A stretch of DNA of 32,389 nt from Allorhizocola rhizosphaerae (GTDB taxonomy: Bacteria; Actinomycetota; Actinomycetes; Mycobacteriales; Micromonosporaceae): assembly GCF_003426775.1 (NCBI RefSeq), contig NZ_QJUG01000087.1, positions 1 to 32,389 on the forward strand. Reading direction: 5' to 3'. Each line of letters starts with the position of its first letter. The stretch's first letter is position 1. The notes under the pieces were generated by a model. The model was not told where the DNA came from, did not search any database, and saw nothing but the letters and a program-made list of their open reading frames with translations. The translations under genes and the position numbers were made by a program. Shown piece by piece: positions 24,729-32,389 of this stretch.

Positions 24729-27563
24729 CTACGCGATCAGCTGGCGGGCTTCGAAACAGCCCGACTCGGTGAACTTGGTGTTCGCGGCGGCCCGGTGGGC
24801 TTGGGCCCGCCGGGCGTCGCCCATGCGGGCGGCCAGCGTGCTGATCGCGTCATGCAACATGCCCTCCTCCAATGGATCCGGCGCGCGATCACGCAAGGCT
24901 CGGGCGCGCTTCAGGTGTTCCTGCGCGGTTCCTAAGTCGTCCAATGTGGTCAGTACCGAGCCCAGCGCGGTGAGCGCGGCCGCCTCCCCGTGCTCGTCAC
25001 CCAGCCGGGCGAACAATTCCTGCGCCTGCTCCAGCACGTCGAGCGCGCTGTGGGCCTGGCCGGCACGCACGTGCGCGCGACCGGTCCAGTAGAGGCTGTG
25101 CGCGGCCAGGTGCTCCTCGCCGATGACGCTTCCCAAACGATGGGCCGCGCTCAACAGCTCGATCGCCTCCGTGCGGTCGCCTGCGGCCAGGCGGGTCTTG
25201 CCCAGCTCGTGCAACACATGGCTTTCGCCGCGCGCGTCGCCCAGCTCCCGCCAGATCGCCAGGGCGCGCCGCAGGCAGCGCTCGCTGAGCGCGAGATCGC
25301 CGAGATCCCGCGCCTTGTAACCGACCTTGCCCAGCATGAATCCACTTTGGACGGGATCGCCGAGGGAGTTCGTCAGATCGAGGCCGCGCTGATAGGCGGC
25401 CAGCGAGTCCGCGTGCCGGCGCAGCGCGCAGTGCGCGGCGCCGAGCTGATACCACGCCATGGCCTCTTGGGCGGGCTCGCCCTGTTCCTGCCAGATGGCG
25501 ATCTGCCGCCGGTGCAGGTCGCTCGCGTCCCGCGGGCGGTGGACCTGGAACGCCGCCGTGCCCGCGACACCGAGCATGACGGCCTCGGCGCGCCGGTCAC
25601 CGGTGCGCCTGGCGGCACGCAATCCCCAGTCGGCGCTGCGAACCAGGTCGGCCGTCCTGGTGCTCGGAAGGTGCGACAGGATATACGCCAGTTGCCAGCA
25701 TTCGGTATCGAACCCGTGCAGGGCGGCGTCGCGCACGACCACGGGGAAGTTGTCGGCCTCGGCGCTCAGATAGTCCAATGTCGACAGTCGGTCGGCCGTG
25801 AACGGCAGCTGCCGGTGATGGTCCGGTCGCAGCGTGACCTGGTCCAGCTGCGGGTTGAGCACGCGATTCGCCCCGTCGGTGATGACGAGGTACCACTCAA
25901 GCAGGCGATGCCGGGCGGCGTCGCGCTGGTCGAGCGTCTCGTGCTCCTCCAGCAGCTCGGTGGCGAAGTCTCGTACCAAATCATGAAATCGATACCGGGC
26001 GTGCCCGGCGGGTTCGATCAAATGCGCGCCCGACAACCGGTCGAGCAGCCGCGCGGCGGCTCCGGCCGACTGGTTGGCCAGCGCCGCGACCAGATCGGCC
26101 GCGAACGACGCGCCGGGGTGCAGGCTCAGCAGCCGGAACGCGCGAGCATCCGATTTGGACAGGGCACGGTACGCCCACAGGAACGCACCGTGCACGCCGC
26201 GCGCCTCCGGCAGGCCCTCCGGGTCGGCCCGCAGCTGCGCGCCCGCGATGCGCAGGGCGAGCGGATTGCCGTCGCACAGCCGCGCCACGGCCTTGGCCAC
26301 GTCCGTGGCGGTCCGGGGGAGCAGCGACAGGGCATCCGATTCGGATAGTGGGCCGAGTTGGTGGTGGTGGCCGGGCACGTCGGCCACGTCGTGGTGGCTC
26401 GTCACGATCACCGCGCACGACGGGGAGGCGGGCAGCAGCGGCAGGACCTGCTCGGTGCCCGAGGCGTTGTCCAGCACGATGAGCAGGCGCCGGCCCGCCA
26501 CGGCCGCGCGGTAGCGGGCGGCCAGCTCGTCGCGGTCGCGCGGCAGCCGCGACTCGTCGGCGCCCAGGCAGCGCAGCAAGGAGATGAGCGCGCCGGAGCG
26601 GCCGAGCCCGCGCAGGTCGATGAACAACCTGTCCTCGGGCGCGAACAGGTGCGCGAGTTCCAGCGCCAGGCTGGTCTTACCCATGCCGGGTGGGCCTTCG
26701 ATACAGACGAGGTGTTTGTCGCGCAGGGTCTCCAGCTCGGTGGTGCGGCCGGCGAAACGCTCGGCGCGCGGAGGCAGGTGTGAGACAACGAATCCGCGCT
26801 CGGCCGGAGCGTCCGCGTCGGACAGTGCGGCGGCGAAGGCCTCGGCGAGTTCGTGGCCCGGCTCGACGCCGAGTTCCTCGCGCAGGGTCTGCCGGATCCT
26901 GCGGTACGCGTCGATCGCCTCGCCCTTGCGCCCGACCGCGTGCAGCGCGCGGACCAGCAGCGCCTGCGTCATCTCGTCCCACGGCCGGGCTGCGGCCGTC
27001 TCCTGGAGCGGGGCAAGCACACCGGCCGCGCCGCCGGTCTCGATCGCCGCGGCGGCGAGCCACGCGACGGCCGTCCAGCGATCGTCCACAAGCGACGAGA
27101 TGGTGCTCTGGTCGGTGAAGAACACCGCACCCTGCAGCGGATGCCGCCAGCTCGCGAGCGCCGGCTCCAGCAGCTGCCGGACGCGTTCGTGATCGCCCGC
27201 GCGGCGGGCCCGTGCCGCCTCGGCCAGGGCGCGCCGCAACCGCAGGGCGTCAACGGATTCGGGCTCGACGGCCAGGGCATAGCCGTCGCCAACGGAGCGC
27301 AGGATGTGGCTCGGGCTCCGGGCGGGCCGGTCGGGTTCGAAGGCGCGTCTGAGCCGGGCCACGTAAACCTGGATGATGTTGGCGTGGCTGGGCGGGCGCT
27401 CGGCCCCCCACAGCGCTTCGGCCAGGTGTGCCCGCGACAGCGGCTGGCCCGCGGCGAGCGCGAGCAGGGCGAGCAGGCCCTTCTGGCGGGCGGGGCCCAG
27501 TTCCAGCTCGGTGTCGTCCAACCAGGCACGGACCGGACCGAGCAGTTGGATGTGCGGGTTCAT
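24729..27563 (-). CDS. SARP/AfsR-type regulator (BTAD-NB-ARC-TPR)
   Basis: A 944-residue regulator. The OmpR-like DNA-binding domain (about 1-95) includes RQKGLLALLALAAGQPLSRA, HLAEALWG and IIQVYVARLRRAFEP. The bacterial transcriptional activation domain is at about 100-245, and the NB-ARC STAND ATPase at about 265-560 with Walker A GPPGMGKT (290-297) and Walker B LLIVLDNAS (Asp365). C-terminal TPRs cover about 680-930. AfsR-like proteins activate antibiotic or secondary-metabolite genes. No biosynthetic cluster is visible here, so the targets are elsewhere or nearby genes. The ATG at 27563 has GGGAG eight bases upstream. Further upstream starts, such as ATG 27596, give poor N-terminal sequence. 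It is divergent from rimO. Confidence 0.9.
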   Translation of the reverse strand: MNPHIQLLGPVRAWLDDTELELGPARQKGLLALLALAAGQPLSRAHLAEALWGAERPPSHANIIQVYVARLRRAFEPDRPARSPSHILRSVGDGYALAVEPESVDALRLRRALAEAARARRAGDHERVRQLLEPALASWRHPLQGAVFFTDQSTISSLVDDRWTAVAWLAAAAIETGGAAGVLAPLQETAAARPWDEMTQALLVRALHAVGRKGEAIDAYRRIRQTLREELGVEPGHELAEAFAAALSDADAPAERGFVVSHLPPRAERFAGRTTELETLRDKHLVCIEGPPGMGKTSLALELAHLFAPEDRLFIDLRGLGRSGALISLLRCLGADESRLPRDRDELAARYRAAVAGRRLLIVLDNASGTEQVLPLLPASPSCAVIVTSHHDVADVPGHHHQLGPLSESDALSLLPRTATDVAKAVARLCDGNPLALRIAGAQLRADPEGLPEARGVHGAFLWAYRALSKSDARAFRLLSLHPGASFAADLVAALANQSAGAAARLLDRLSGAHLIEPAGHARYRFHDLVRDFATELLEEHETLDQRDAARHRLLEWYLVITDGANRVLNPQLDQVTLRPDHHRQLPFTADRLSTLDYLSAEADNFPVVVRDAALHGFDTECWQLAYILSHLPSTRTADLVRSADWGLRAARRTGDRRAEAVMLGVAGTAAFQVHRPRDASDLHRRQIAIWQEQGEPAQEAMAWYQLGAAHCALRRHADSLAAYQRGLDLTNSLGDPVQSGFMLGKVGYKARDLGDLALSERCLRRALAIWRELGDARGESHVLHELGKTRLAAGDRTEAIELLSAAHRLGSVIGEEHLAAHSLYWTGRAHVRAGQAHSALDVLEQAQELFARLGDEHGEAAALTALGSVLTTLDDLGTAQEHLKRARALRDRAPDPLEEGMLHDAISTLAARMGDARRAQAHRAAANTKFTESGCFEARQLIA

Positions 27564-27671
27564 GCCATCTGCTCCCGATTCTGGAGTCGATGGCATGAGC
27601 CTAGGACCTCGTGAATGAAACTGGAAAGGTTCCGGAAAACCTTCGCCGCCGGCGCTCAGTATCCTTGTCGG
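27564..27671. promoter_or_regulatory. Divergent SARP/rimO control region
   Basis: This 108-bp gap holds an inverted repeat AAGGTT-ccggaa-AACCTT (27626-27643) and, for rimO, a TATCCT -10-like box (27660-27665) six bases before ATG 27672. rimO is therefore possibly leaderless. No convincing -35 element is seen. The inverted repeat could bind either gene's regulator, but this is unproven. Confidence 0.4.
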
Positions 27672-29069
27672 ATGCCTGCTAAACCGTCGGTCGCCCTGCT
27701 CACCCTGGGCTGCGCGCGCAATGAGGTCGACTCCGAGGAGCTCGCGGCGCGCCTGTCCGCCGATGGTTGGCAGGTGAGCACCGATGGATCCCAGGCCGAT
27801 GTGGTGCTCGTCAATACGTGCGGGTTCGTGGAAAAGGCCAAGCAGGACTCGATCGACACGCTGCTCGCCGCGCACGAGACCGGGGCCAAGGTGGTGGCGG
27901 CCGGGTGCATGGCCGAGCGCTACGGGCGCGAGCTCGCCGACAGCCTGCCCGAGGCCGACGCAGTGCTGGGCTTCGACGACTACCCGTCGATCTCCGGCAC
28001 GCTGAGCGCGGTTTTGCGCGGGGAGAAGCCTCCTGCTCATGTGCCGCGGGATCGGCGTGAGCTGTTGCCCATGGCGCCGGTCAAGCGCGCCTCAAACGAC
28101 GTGGTGATCCCCGGGCACGGGTGGATCACGCGGCAGCGGCTGACCAAGGGCCCGGTGGCCTCGCTGAAGATCGCGAGCGGGTGCGACCGGCGGTGCTCGT
28201 TCTGCGCGATCCCGTCCTTCCGCGGCGCGTTCGTCTCGCGCACACCCGATGAGCTGCTCGCCGAGGCCGAATGGCTCGCCCGGTCCGGTGTGCGGGAGCT
28301 CGTGCTGGTGAGCGAAAACTCCACGTCGTATGGGAAGGATCTGGGCGACCCGCGGGCGCTGGAGCGGCTGTTGCCCCAGCTGGCCGCGATCGACGGGATC
28401 GTGCGCGTGCGGGTGAGCTATCTGCAGCCGGCCGAGACCAGGCCGGGGCTGGTGGAGGTCATCGCGACCACGCCGGGCGTGGCGGCGTACTTCGATCTGT
28501 CGTTCCAGCACTCGTCGGAGCCGGTGCTGCGGCGGATGCGGCGCTTCGGCTCGACCGAGCGGTTCCTCGCGCTGTTGGACTCGGTGCGGCGGCTTTCTCC
28601 CGAAGCCGGGGCCCGGAGCAACTTCATCGTGGGTTTCCCGGGGGAGAGCCGGGGGGACTATCTGGAGCTGCGGCGCTTCGTCGAGGCGGCGCGGCTCGAC
28701 GCCATCGGCGTCTTCGACTACTCGGACGAGGACGGCACCGAGGCGGCATCCTTCGACAAAAAGGTGTCCCGGACGGCCATTAAGCGGCGGTACGACGAAA
28801 TGCTCACGCTGGTCGAGGAGCTGTGCGCGCAGCGGGCGCTCGAACGGGTGGGGTCCACTGTGGACGTTCTGGTGGATTCCGTGGCGGATGGGGTGGTCGA
28901 GGGCAGAGCGGCCCATCAGGCGCCCGAAGTGGACGGTTCGACCACGCTGGTGGGCGGGTTCGGGGTACAGCCCGGTGATCTCGTTTCGGCCAAGGTCATC
29001 TCGGCCGAAGGTGTCGATCTGGTTGCAGAGCCGCTGGCAATGGTCTCGGCTGTCGTAACGACCGATTAA
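27672..29069 (+). CDS. rimO: Ribosomal protein uS12 methylthiotransferase
   Basis: A 465-residue radical-SAM methylthiotransferase that adds a methylthio group to the conserved Asp of ribosomal protein S12. The N-terminal MTTase domain has Cys14, Cys50 and Cys79 for one iron-sulfur cluster. The radical SAM motif CDRRCSFC (Cys171, Cys175, Cys178) binds the other. A TRAM-like domain is at the end (about 400-460). ATG 27672 gives [14 protein letters not shown], the normal family start. An upstream ATG at 27615 would add a poor, Arg/Lys-rich leader. pgsA follows after 10 bp. The rimO-pgsA-cinA order is conserved in actinobacteria. Confidence 0.95.
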   Translation: MPAKPSVALLTLGCARNEVDSEELAARLSADGWQVSTDGSQADVVLVNTCGFVEKAKQDSIDTLLAAHETGAKVVAAGCMAERYGRELADSLPEADAVLGFDDYPSISGTLSAVLRGEKPPAHVPRDRRELLPMAPVKRASNDVVIPGHGWITRQRLTKGPVASLKIASGCDRRCSFCAIPSFRGAFVSRTPDELLAEAEWLARSGVRELVLVSENSTSYGKDLGDPRALERLLPQLAAIDGIVRVRVSYLQPAETRPGLVEVIATTPGVAAYFDLSFQHSSEPVLRRMRRFGSTERFLALLDSVRRLSPEAGARSNFIVGFPGESRGDYLELRRFVEAARLDAIGVFDYSDEDGTEAASFDKKVSRTAIKRRYDEMLTLVEELCAQRALERVGSTVDVLVDSVADGVVEGRAAHQAPEVDGSTTLVGGFGVQPGDLVSAKVISAEGVDLVAEPLAMVSAVVTTD

Positions 29070-29079
29070 CGTTAGGGTC

Positions 29080-29709
29080 GTGATGCAGGGACGTCTCCGG
29101 CAGGTGCCGTTGGTCAACGCGGCCAACATCCTCACCGCAGCCCGCATCGTGCTGGTGCCGGTCTTCGTCCTATTGGTGATCGTCTCGGACATGACCGATC
29201 CCGGGTGGCGGGTCGCCGCGGCCGTGGCCTTCGGTGTCGCGTCGGCCACCGACTTCGTCGACGGCTGGATCGCGCGGCGGTTCGGGCTCGTCACGTCGTT
29301 CGGCAAGGTGGCCGACCCCATCGCCGACAAGGCCCTGACCGGGGCGGCGCTCGTGCTGCTGTCGGTCTACGGCGCGCTCGCATGGTGGATCACGGTGGTG
29401 ATCCTGGTGCGCGAGTGGGGCATCACGCTGATGCGATTCTGGGCCCTCAAATACGGTGTGATGGCGGCGTCCCGGGGCGGCAAACTCAAGACCGTGCTGC
29501 AAATCGGCGCCATCGGCTGGATGCTGTTCCCCTTCCCCGCGCCGTGGAGTCATGTGGGGCTGGTGTTGATGTATGCGGCGCTTGCGGTCACGGTGCTGAC
29601 GGGGGCGGACTACATCGTGGCGGCTTACCGGCTGCGGCGGCTCGGGGTTTCCCCGGCGGAGGGCGAGCGCAGTGACGGGGAAGGCGCTCGCCGAAGGGAC
29701 GCCGAGTGA
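29080..29709 (+). CDS. pgsA: CDP-diacylglycerol-glycerol-3-phosphate 3-phosphatidyltransferase
   Basis: A 209-residue integral membrane CDP-alcohol phosphatidyltransferase that makes phosphatidylglycerol phosphate, a precursor of phosphatidylglycerol and cardiolipin. The family motif DFVDGWIARRFGLVTSFGKV, followed by ADPIADK, fits D-x2-DG-x2-AR-x8-G-x3-D-x3-D exactly. About five to six membrane helices are visible. The charged C-terminal tail is cytoplasmic. The start is GTG 29080 or the immediately following ATG 29083. The stop overlaps the NAT start by 4 bp (GTGA), which implies coupling. Other actinobacterial paralogues make phosphatidylinositol, but this position next to rimO fits pgsA. 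Confidence 0.93.
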   Translation: MMQGRLRQVPLVNAANILTAARIVLVPVFVLLVIVSDMTDPGWRVAAAVAFGVASATDFVDGWIARRFGLVTSFGKVADPIADKALTGAALVLLSVYGALAWWITVVILVREWGITLMRFWALKYGVMAASRGGKLKTVLQIGAIGWMLFPFPAPWSHVGLVLMYAALAVTVLTGADYIVAAYRLRRLGVSPAEGERSDGEGARRRDAE

Positions 29710-30497
29710 TCGACGGCTACCTGGCGCTGCTCGGCCTGCCGCGCCGCGGGCCCAGCCTCGACTACCTGTTCGAGTTGCATCGGGCGCAGGTGGAGCGGGT
29801 GCCCTACAGCAACCTCGACATCGTGCTCGGCAACCCCGTGCCGATCGACCCGGCGGCGAGCGTTGCCCGGATCCTCGCCGGGCGCGGTGGATACTGCTTC
29901 CACCTCAACGGCGCGATGTCGTGGCTGCTGCGCGAGCTCGGCTTCGCCGTGAGCCTGCACGAGGGTTATGTGGCGACGGCGTCCAACCCCGATGCGGCGG
30001 AGGTCAACCACCTGCTGCTGCTCGTGCACGACCTGGGCGACCATGCCTGGATCTTCGATGTCGGGCTGGGCGACGGGCTGCACGAGCCCATGCCGCTGCG
30101 GATCGGGGTGCACAAACAGGGACCGTTCCGCTATAAGCTTGCCCACACCGGGCGCCGCTGGCGCTTCACGCACGACGAGACCGGCTCATTCGAATACATG
30201 GAGTTCGAGTCGGCCGGCACGACCATGGACGCGTTCGAGGAGCCGCACAGGCGGCTGTCGACCGCGGACGACTCGCCCTTTCGCAAGGTCCTCACCGCGC
30301 AGATCCGTGGCGCCGACCGGGTCTCGATCGTGCGCGGCTGCACCTGGCTCGACATCGGTGCGGCGGGGCGCGAGGAGCGCACGCTTGAGGAGTTCGAGGA
30401 GTGGAGCTCCCGCCTGGCCGCGCTGCACCTGACCGGCTTCGAGGAGCTTTGGCCGCGGACACGGGAGGCGCATGAGGCGTGGCTGTTGACCAGATAG
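29706..30497 (+). CDS. Arylamine N-acetyltransferase
   Basis: A 263-residue NAT that transfers acetyl or propionyl groups from CoA to arylamines or hydrazines. The Cys-His-Asp triad is Cys64 (RGGYCFHLNGA), His102 (EVNHLLLLV) and Asp118 (IFDVGLGD), all at family spacing. The N-terminal YLFELHRAQVERVPYSNLD block is also typical. In rifamycin-type clusters such enzymes (RifF) close macrolactams, but no polyketide synthase is here. The GTG start overlaps the pgsA stop by 4 bp, and the 3' end overlaps cinA by 19 bp, so it is built into the core operon. Substrate unknown. Confidence 0.92.
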   Translation: MIDGYLALLGLPRRGPSLDYLFELHRAQVERVPYSNLDIVLGNPVPIDPAASVARILAGRGGYCFHLNGAMSWLLRELGFAVSLHEGYVATASNPDAAEVNHLLLLVHDLGDHAWIFDVGLGDGLHEPMPLRIGVHKQGPFRYKLAHTGRRWRFTHDETGSFEYMEFESAGTTMDAFEEPHRRLSTADDSPFRKVLTAQIRGADRVSIVRGCTWLDIGAAGREERTLEEFEEWSSRLAALHLTGFEELWPRTREAHEAWLLTR

Positions 30498-30949
30498 TGG
30501 TGCGATTGAGCGCGCTGGGCCAGACGCTGGCCACGGCCGAGTCGCTCACCGCGGGCCTGGTTGCCGCGACCATCGTCGACGTGCCGGGCTCGTCCAAGGT
30601 TTTCCGGGGTGGCCTTGTCGTGTATGCGACAGATCTCAAGCACAGCCTGGCCGGGGTCGACGCGGGGCTGCTGGAGCGCGAGGGGCCGGTGAGCCACGAT
30701 GTGGCGCTCGCCCTGGCGCTTGGGGCACGCGAGCGGTGTGGGGCTGATTGGGGTGTTTCCACGACCGGTGTGGCGGGGCCCACGCCACAGGACGGCGTCG
30801 CGGTCGGCACGGTCTTCGTGGCGGTGTGCGGGCCCTCCCCATCGTCGGCCGTCGTGCAGGAGCTCGCGCTCTCCGGCGACCGCCCGACCATCCGCGCCAC
30901 CACCGTCGCCGCCGCCCTCACCCTCCTGGCCACCGCCCTTTCGGGTTGA
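30479..30949 (+). CDS. cinA: CinA-family nicotinamide-nucleotide amidohydrolase (PncC-like)
   Basis: A 156-residue stand-alone CinA C-terminal domain. In characterised relatives it deamidates nicotinamide mononucleotide to nicotinate mononucleotide in NAD recycling. Motifs: LGQTLATAESLTAGLVAATI with the Ser-Lys region, VFRGGLVVYATDLKHSLAGV, and WGVSTTGVAGPTPQDGVAVG. The GTG start at 30479 lies inside the NAT gene (19-bp overlap), with GGGAGG ten bases upstream. The TGA stop is inside the left arm of repeat copy D, so the last residues (ALSG) are set by the repeat junction. The order pgsA-cinA-clgR is conserved; only NAT and the SDR gene are extra. Confidence 0.92.
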   Translation: MAVDQIVVRLSALGQTLATAESLTAGLVAATIVDVPGSSKVFRGGLVVYATDLKHSLAGVDAGLLEREGPVSHDVALALALGARERCGADWGVSTTGVAGPTPQDGVAVGTVFVAVCGPSPSSAVVQELALSGDRPTIRATTVAAALTLLATALSG

Positions 30950-31006
30950 TCATGAACTTGTGTCCATGCTCGGCGGCGTGTCGTCACGCGGACTTCATGG
31001 TCGATC
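30945..31006 (+). repeat. Dispersed palindromic repeat, copy D
   Basis: The left arm GTTGATCATGAA (30945-30956) is identical to copies A and C. The interior CTTGTGTCCATGCTC and core CGGCGGCGTGTCG follow. The right arm is degenerate (TTCATGGTCGATC, from 30994). TGA in the left arm (30947-30949) stops cinA. TCA in the right arm (30995-30997) is the reverse-strand TGA of the convergent SDR gene. The element therefore fills the whole gap and is a likely bidirectional terminator. Confidence 0.8.
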
Positions 31007-31822
31007 CCAGCCGACCGCCTTGGTGGTGTCCACGATCAGGTTGGTGCTCAACATCGTGTGGAGGTACGACATCGGCCGCAGCATCCAAAGTGGAATCGTG
31101 AGCGGCTTGGGTGTTTTGTAGGCGTCCGCGATGGCCTGCACGCGGGCGCCGAAGCTCATGTGCTCGTCGGCGATGTTGTAGGCCTCGCCTGGGCGGCCGT
31201 GCTCGATCGCCGCGACCACGGCGCGGGCCGCGCTGGTGAGCTCCACCCACGGCAGCAGGTGCGACGACTTGACCACGGGCAGCATCCGCTTGCGCAGCAA
31301 CGAGACGATCTCCTCCGTGGCGCCGCCCGTGCCATGGAACAGGCCGAAGCGCAGTGCGACGCCGTTGCCGTACTCGAAAGTCATCTCCTCCTTGGCGCGG
31401 ATGGCATCTTGCACGGGGCCGGTGCCGAGCGGAGTGTCCTCGCTGAGCGGGCGCGGGCCGTGGTCGCCGAAGCCGTAGCCGAACACCATCGATTCGGAGA
31501 TGAATTTGGTTGCGCCGAGCGCGCGGGCGGCCTCGATCAGGTTGCGGGTGCCCTCGATGCGCAACGCGTTCGTGGGAGCCATATCACGTTCTCGTAACGG
31601 TGGTTTGCGCAATGCGGTCGCGGCATGAACGACCACATCTACCTGGTGGCCCTTGATCGCCTGTATCAGCTCGGCTCGATGGAGAAGATCCGCCGAGATA
31701 TCATTGGCGGGTCCCCTTCCGAGGGACTTGACGCGGTATCCAGCCTGGTGGAGGGCCTCGCTCACGCGGCGGCCGAAGAAGCCGCTCGCTCCGGCCAGCA
31801 GCACGGTTTTCGTGTCGGTCAT
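30995..31822 (-). CDS. NAD(P)-binding SDR/epimerase-like protein lacking the catalytic Tyr
   Basis: A 275-residue extended-SDR protein. The Rossmann motif GASGFFGR is at residues 11-18, with [15 protein letters not shown] and [15 protein letters not shown] next. The Ser position is SESMVFGYG (about 109-117). The usual YxxxK reads AIRAK (Ala140, Lys144), so the catalytic Tyr is absent and the protein may be NmrA-like or sensory rather than an oxidoreductase. ATG 31822 has no Shine-Dalgarno sequence. It converges on cinA, and its stop codon lies within repeat copy D. It is divergent from clgR, from which it is separated by 198 bp. It is not part of the conserved core order as I know it. Confidence 0.82.
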   Translation of the reverse strand: MTDTKTVLLAGASGFFGRRVSEALHQAGYRVKSLGRGPANDISADLLHRAELIQAIKGHQVDVVVHAATALRKPPLRERDMAPTNALRIEGTRNLIEAARALGATKFISESMVFGYGFGDHGPRPLSEDTPLGTGPVQDAIRAKEEMTFEYGNGVALRFGLFHGTGGATEEIVSLLRKRMLPVVKSSHLLPWVELTSAARAVVAAIEHGRPGEAYNIADEHMSFGARVQAIADAYKTPKPLTIPLWMLRPMSYLHTMLSTNLIVDTTKAVGWDRP

Positions 31823-31969
31823 GCCAGGAGGACGAGAGGTCTACGGGCGTTCGTGACGTCCTCGAGGAGTGACTCGCATCATGACATCTATGATCATGGA
31901 AACTTTGTCGGCGGGGCGGGGTGTCGATATCGCTTGGAAGGGGTACGGTTCATGGAAGCCGCCGGTACA

Positions 31970-31987
31970 AACCGTCGGCTGACGGTT
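31970..31987. promoter_or_regulatory. Hairpin/palindrome upstream of clgR
   Basis: AACCGTC (31970-31976) and GACGGTT (31981-31987) are a perfect 7-bp inverted repeat around GGCT, 33 bp before the ATG. It lies in the 5' region of clgR and may be an operator or leader hairpin. It does not match the GTTCGC-N5-GCGAAC ClgR box I know from the literature. Confidence 0.4.
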
Positions 31988-32020
31988 GTCCCTAACGGGC
32001 AGACAGTGAGGGGGTGCGCC

Positions 32021-32389
32021 ATGGTGCTTCTGCGTCGAGTGATCGGCGATGCCCTTCGCGCGCGCCGGCAGGGACAGCATCGCACGCTGCGTGAGGTTTC
32101 AACGGCCGCCAACGTCAGCCTGGGATACCTGTCCGAGATCGAGCGCGGGCAAAAGGAAGCCTCCAGCGAGCTTCTGGCGTCCATCTGCGACGCACTGGGC
32201 GCGCGGCTATCCGAGGTGCTGCGTGATGTGAGCGACACCGTGGCCGTGGCCGAGCAGGTCGAGGGCGTCCTGGCCGACCAGGCCGCGCCCGTGGCAACCC
32301 CGGCTCCCGGCGCGCCGGTGCCTGCAGCGGCGGCCGCAAAGGCCGAGCAGGTGTGGGCGACCGACGGCCCGGTCTCCGTGACCGTGCGC
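32021..32389 (+). CDS. clgR: ClgR-type XRE transcriptional regulator (partial, 3' end off window)
   Basis: 123 codons are in the window. The helix-turn-helix (about 1-70) includes [40 protein letters not shown] and [30 protein letters not shown]. This is nearly diagnostic of ClgR, the activator of clp protease and Lon genes in actinobacteria. An Ala/Pro-rich segment follows. The ATG at 32021 has GAGGGGG at 32007-32013. ClgR is itself degraded by ClpP through its C-terminus in studied species; that end is not visible here. The pgsA-cinA-clgR neighbourhood supports the call. Confidence 0.88.
   Translation, partial: MVLLRRVIGDALRARRQGQHRTLREVSTAANVSLGYLSEIERGQKEASSELLASICDALGARLSEVLRDVSDTVAVAEQVEGVLADQAAPVATPAPGAPVPAAAAAKAEQVWATDGPVSVTVR

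Noticed and set aside
24729-27563. SARP gene as part of a secondary-metabolite cluster in the window
   Set aside because: No polyketide, peptide or terpene biosynthetic gene is present; the chitinase and NAT alone do not make a cluster.
31891-31926. Fifth copy of the dispersed repeat
   Set aside because: TGATCATG and a CGGCGG...GTGTCG-like core are present, but there is no matching right arm and the spacing is altered; too weak to annotate as a copy.

Overview
The window is high-GC DNA with GTG and TTG starts, many 1-4 bp gene overlaps and a conserved actinobacterial core gene order: pnp tail, pepR, dapB, thyX, dapA, rnj, ftsK, rimO, pgsA, cinA and a ClgR-type regulator. The SARP/AfsR regulator, HTH/DUF397 genes, RNase J, ThyX and a secreted chitinase point to a filamentous soil actinomycete. 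A Streptosporangiales-like or related lineage is my guess, and the genus cannot be fixed from the sequence alone. I saw no rRNA or tRNA gene, CRISPR array, insertion sequence or replication origin.

Layout. (1) 1-2162: tail of polynucleotide phosphorylase, M16 peptidase pepR and dapB. (2) 2112-9264, accessory: GNAT, GT87 mannosyltransferase, GNAT, a YcaQ-type DNA glycosylase-like protein, a TPR-GGDEF diguanylate cyclase, a DUF2752 membrane protein, and a ribbon-helix-helix regulator followed by a DUF4097 beta-repeat protein. (3) 9303-15068, core: thyX-dapA-rnj-ftsK. (4) 15069-27563, accessory: a DUF6232 protein, an XRE/DUF5753 regulator with two DUF397 genes and a TPR protein, an NrtR-type Nudix regulator divergent from an MTA/SAH-nucleosidase-like enzyme, a two-TM protein with a possible PLD-like domain, a truncated and frameshifted marR pseudogene, a SufR-like Cys-rich regulator coupled to DUF3291, LtrA, a secreted GH18 chitinase and a SARP-NB-ARC-TPR regulator. 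(5) 27672-32389, core: rimO-pgsA-NAT-cinA, a convergent SDR-like gene, and the start of clgR.

The most notable non-coding signals are these. A dispersed palindromic repeat of about 55-62 bp occurs four times. Its TGATCA arms supply stop codons to flanking genes, and one copy sits at the truncation point of the marR pseudogene. An 11-bp inverted repeat can mask the ribosome binding site of the second DUF397 gene. Two palindromes overlap a TTGACA/TACAGT promoter between the Nudix regulator and the nucleosidase. A 28-bp perfect palindrome and 12-bp iterons flank the ribbon-helix-helix gene. A 15-bp palindrome sits just downstream of the predicted chitinase transcription start. Several genes look leaderless.

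The best candidates for something little described are the repeat family, the NrtR/nucleosidase/two-TM neighbourhood and the DUF397 translational switch. All three are inferences from sequence.
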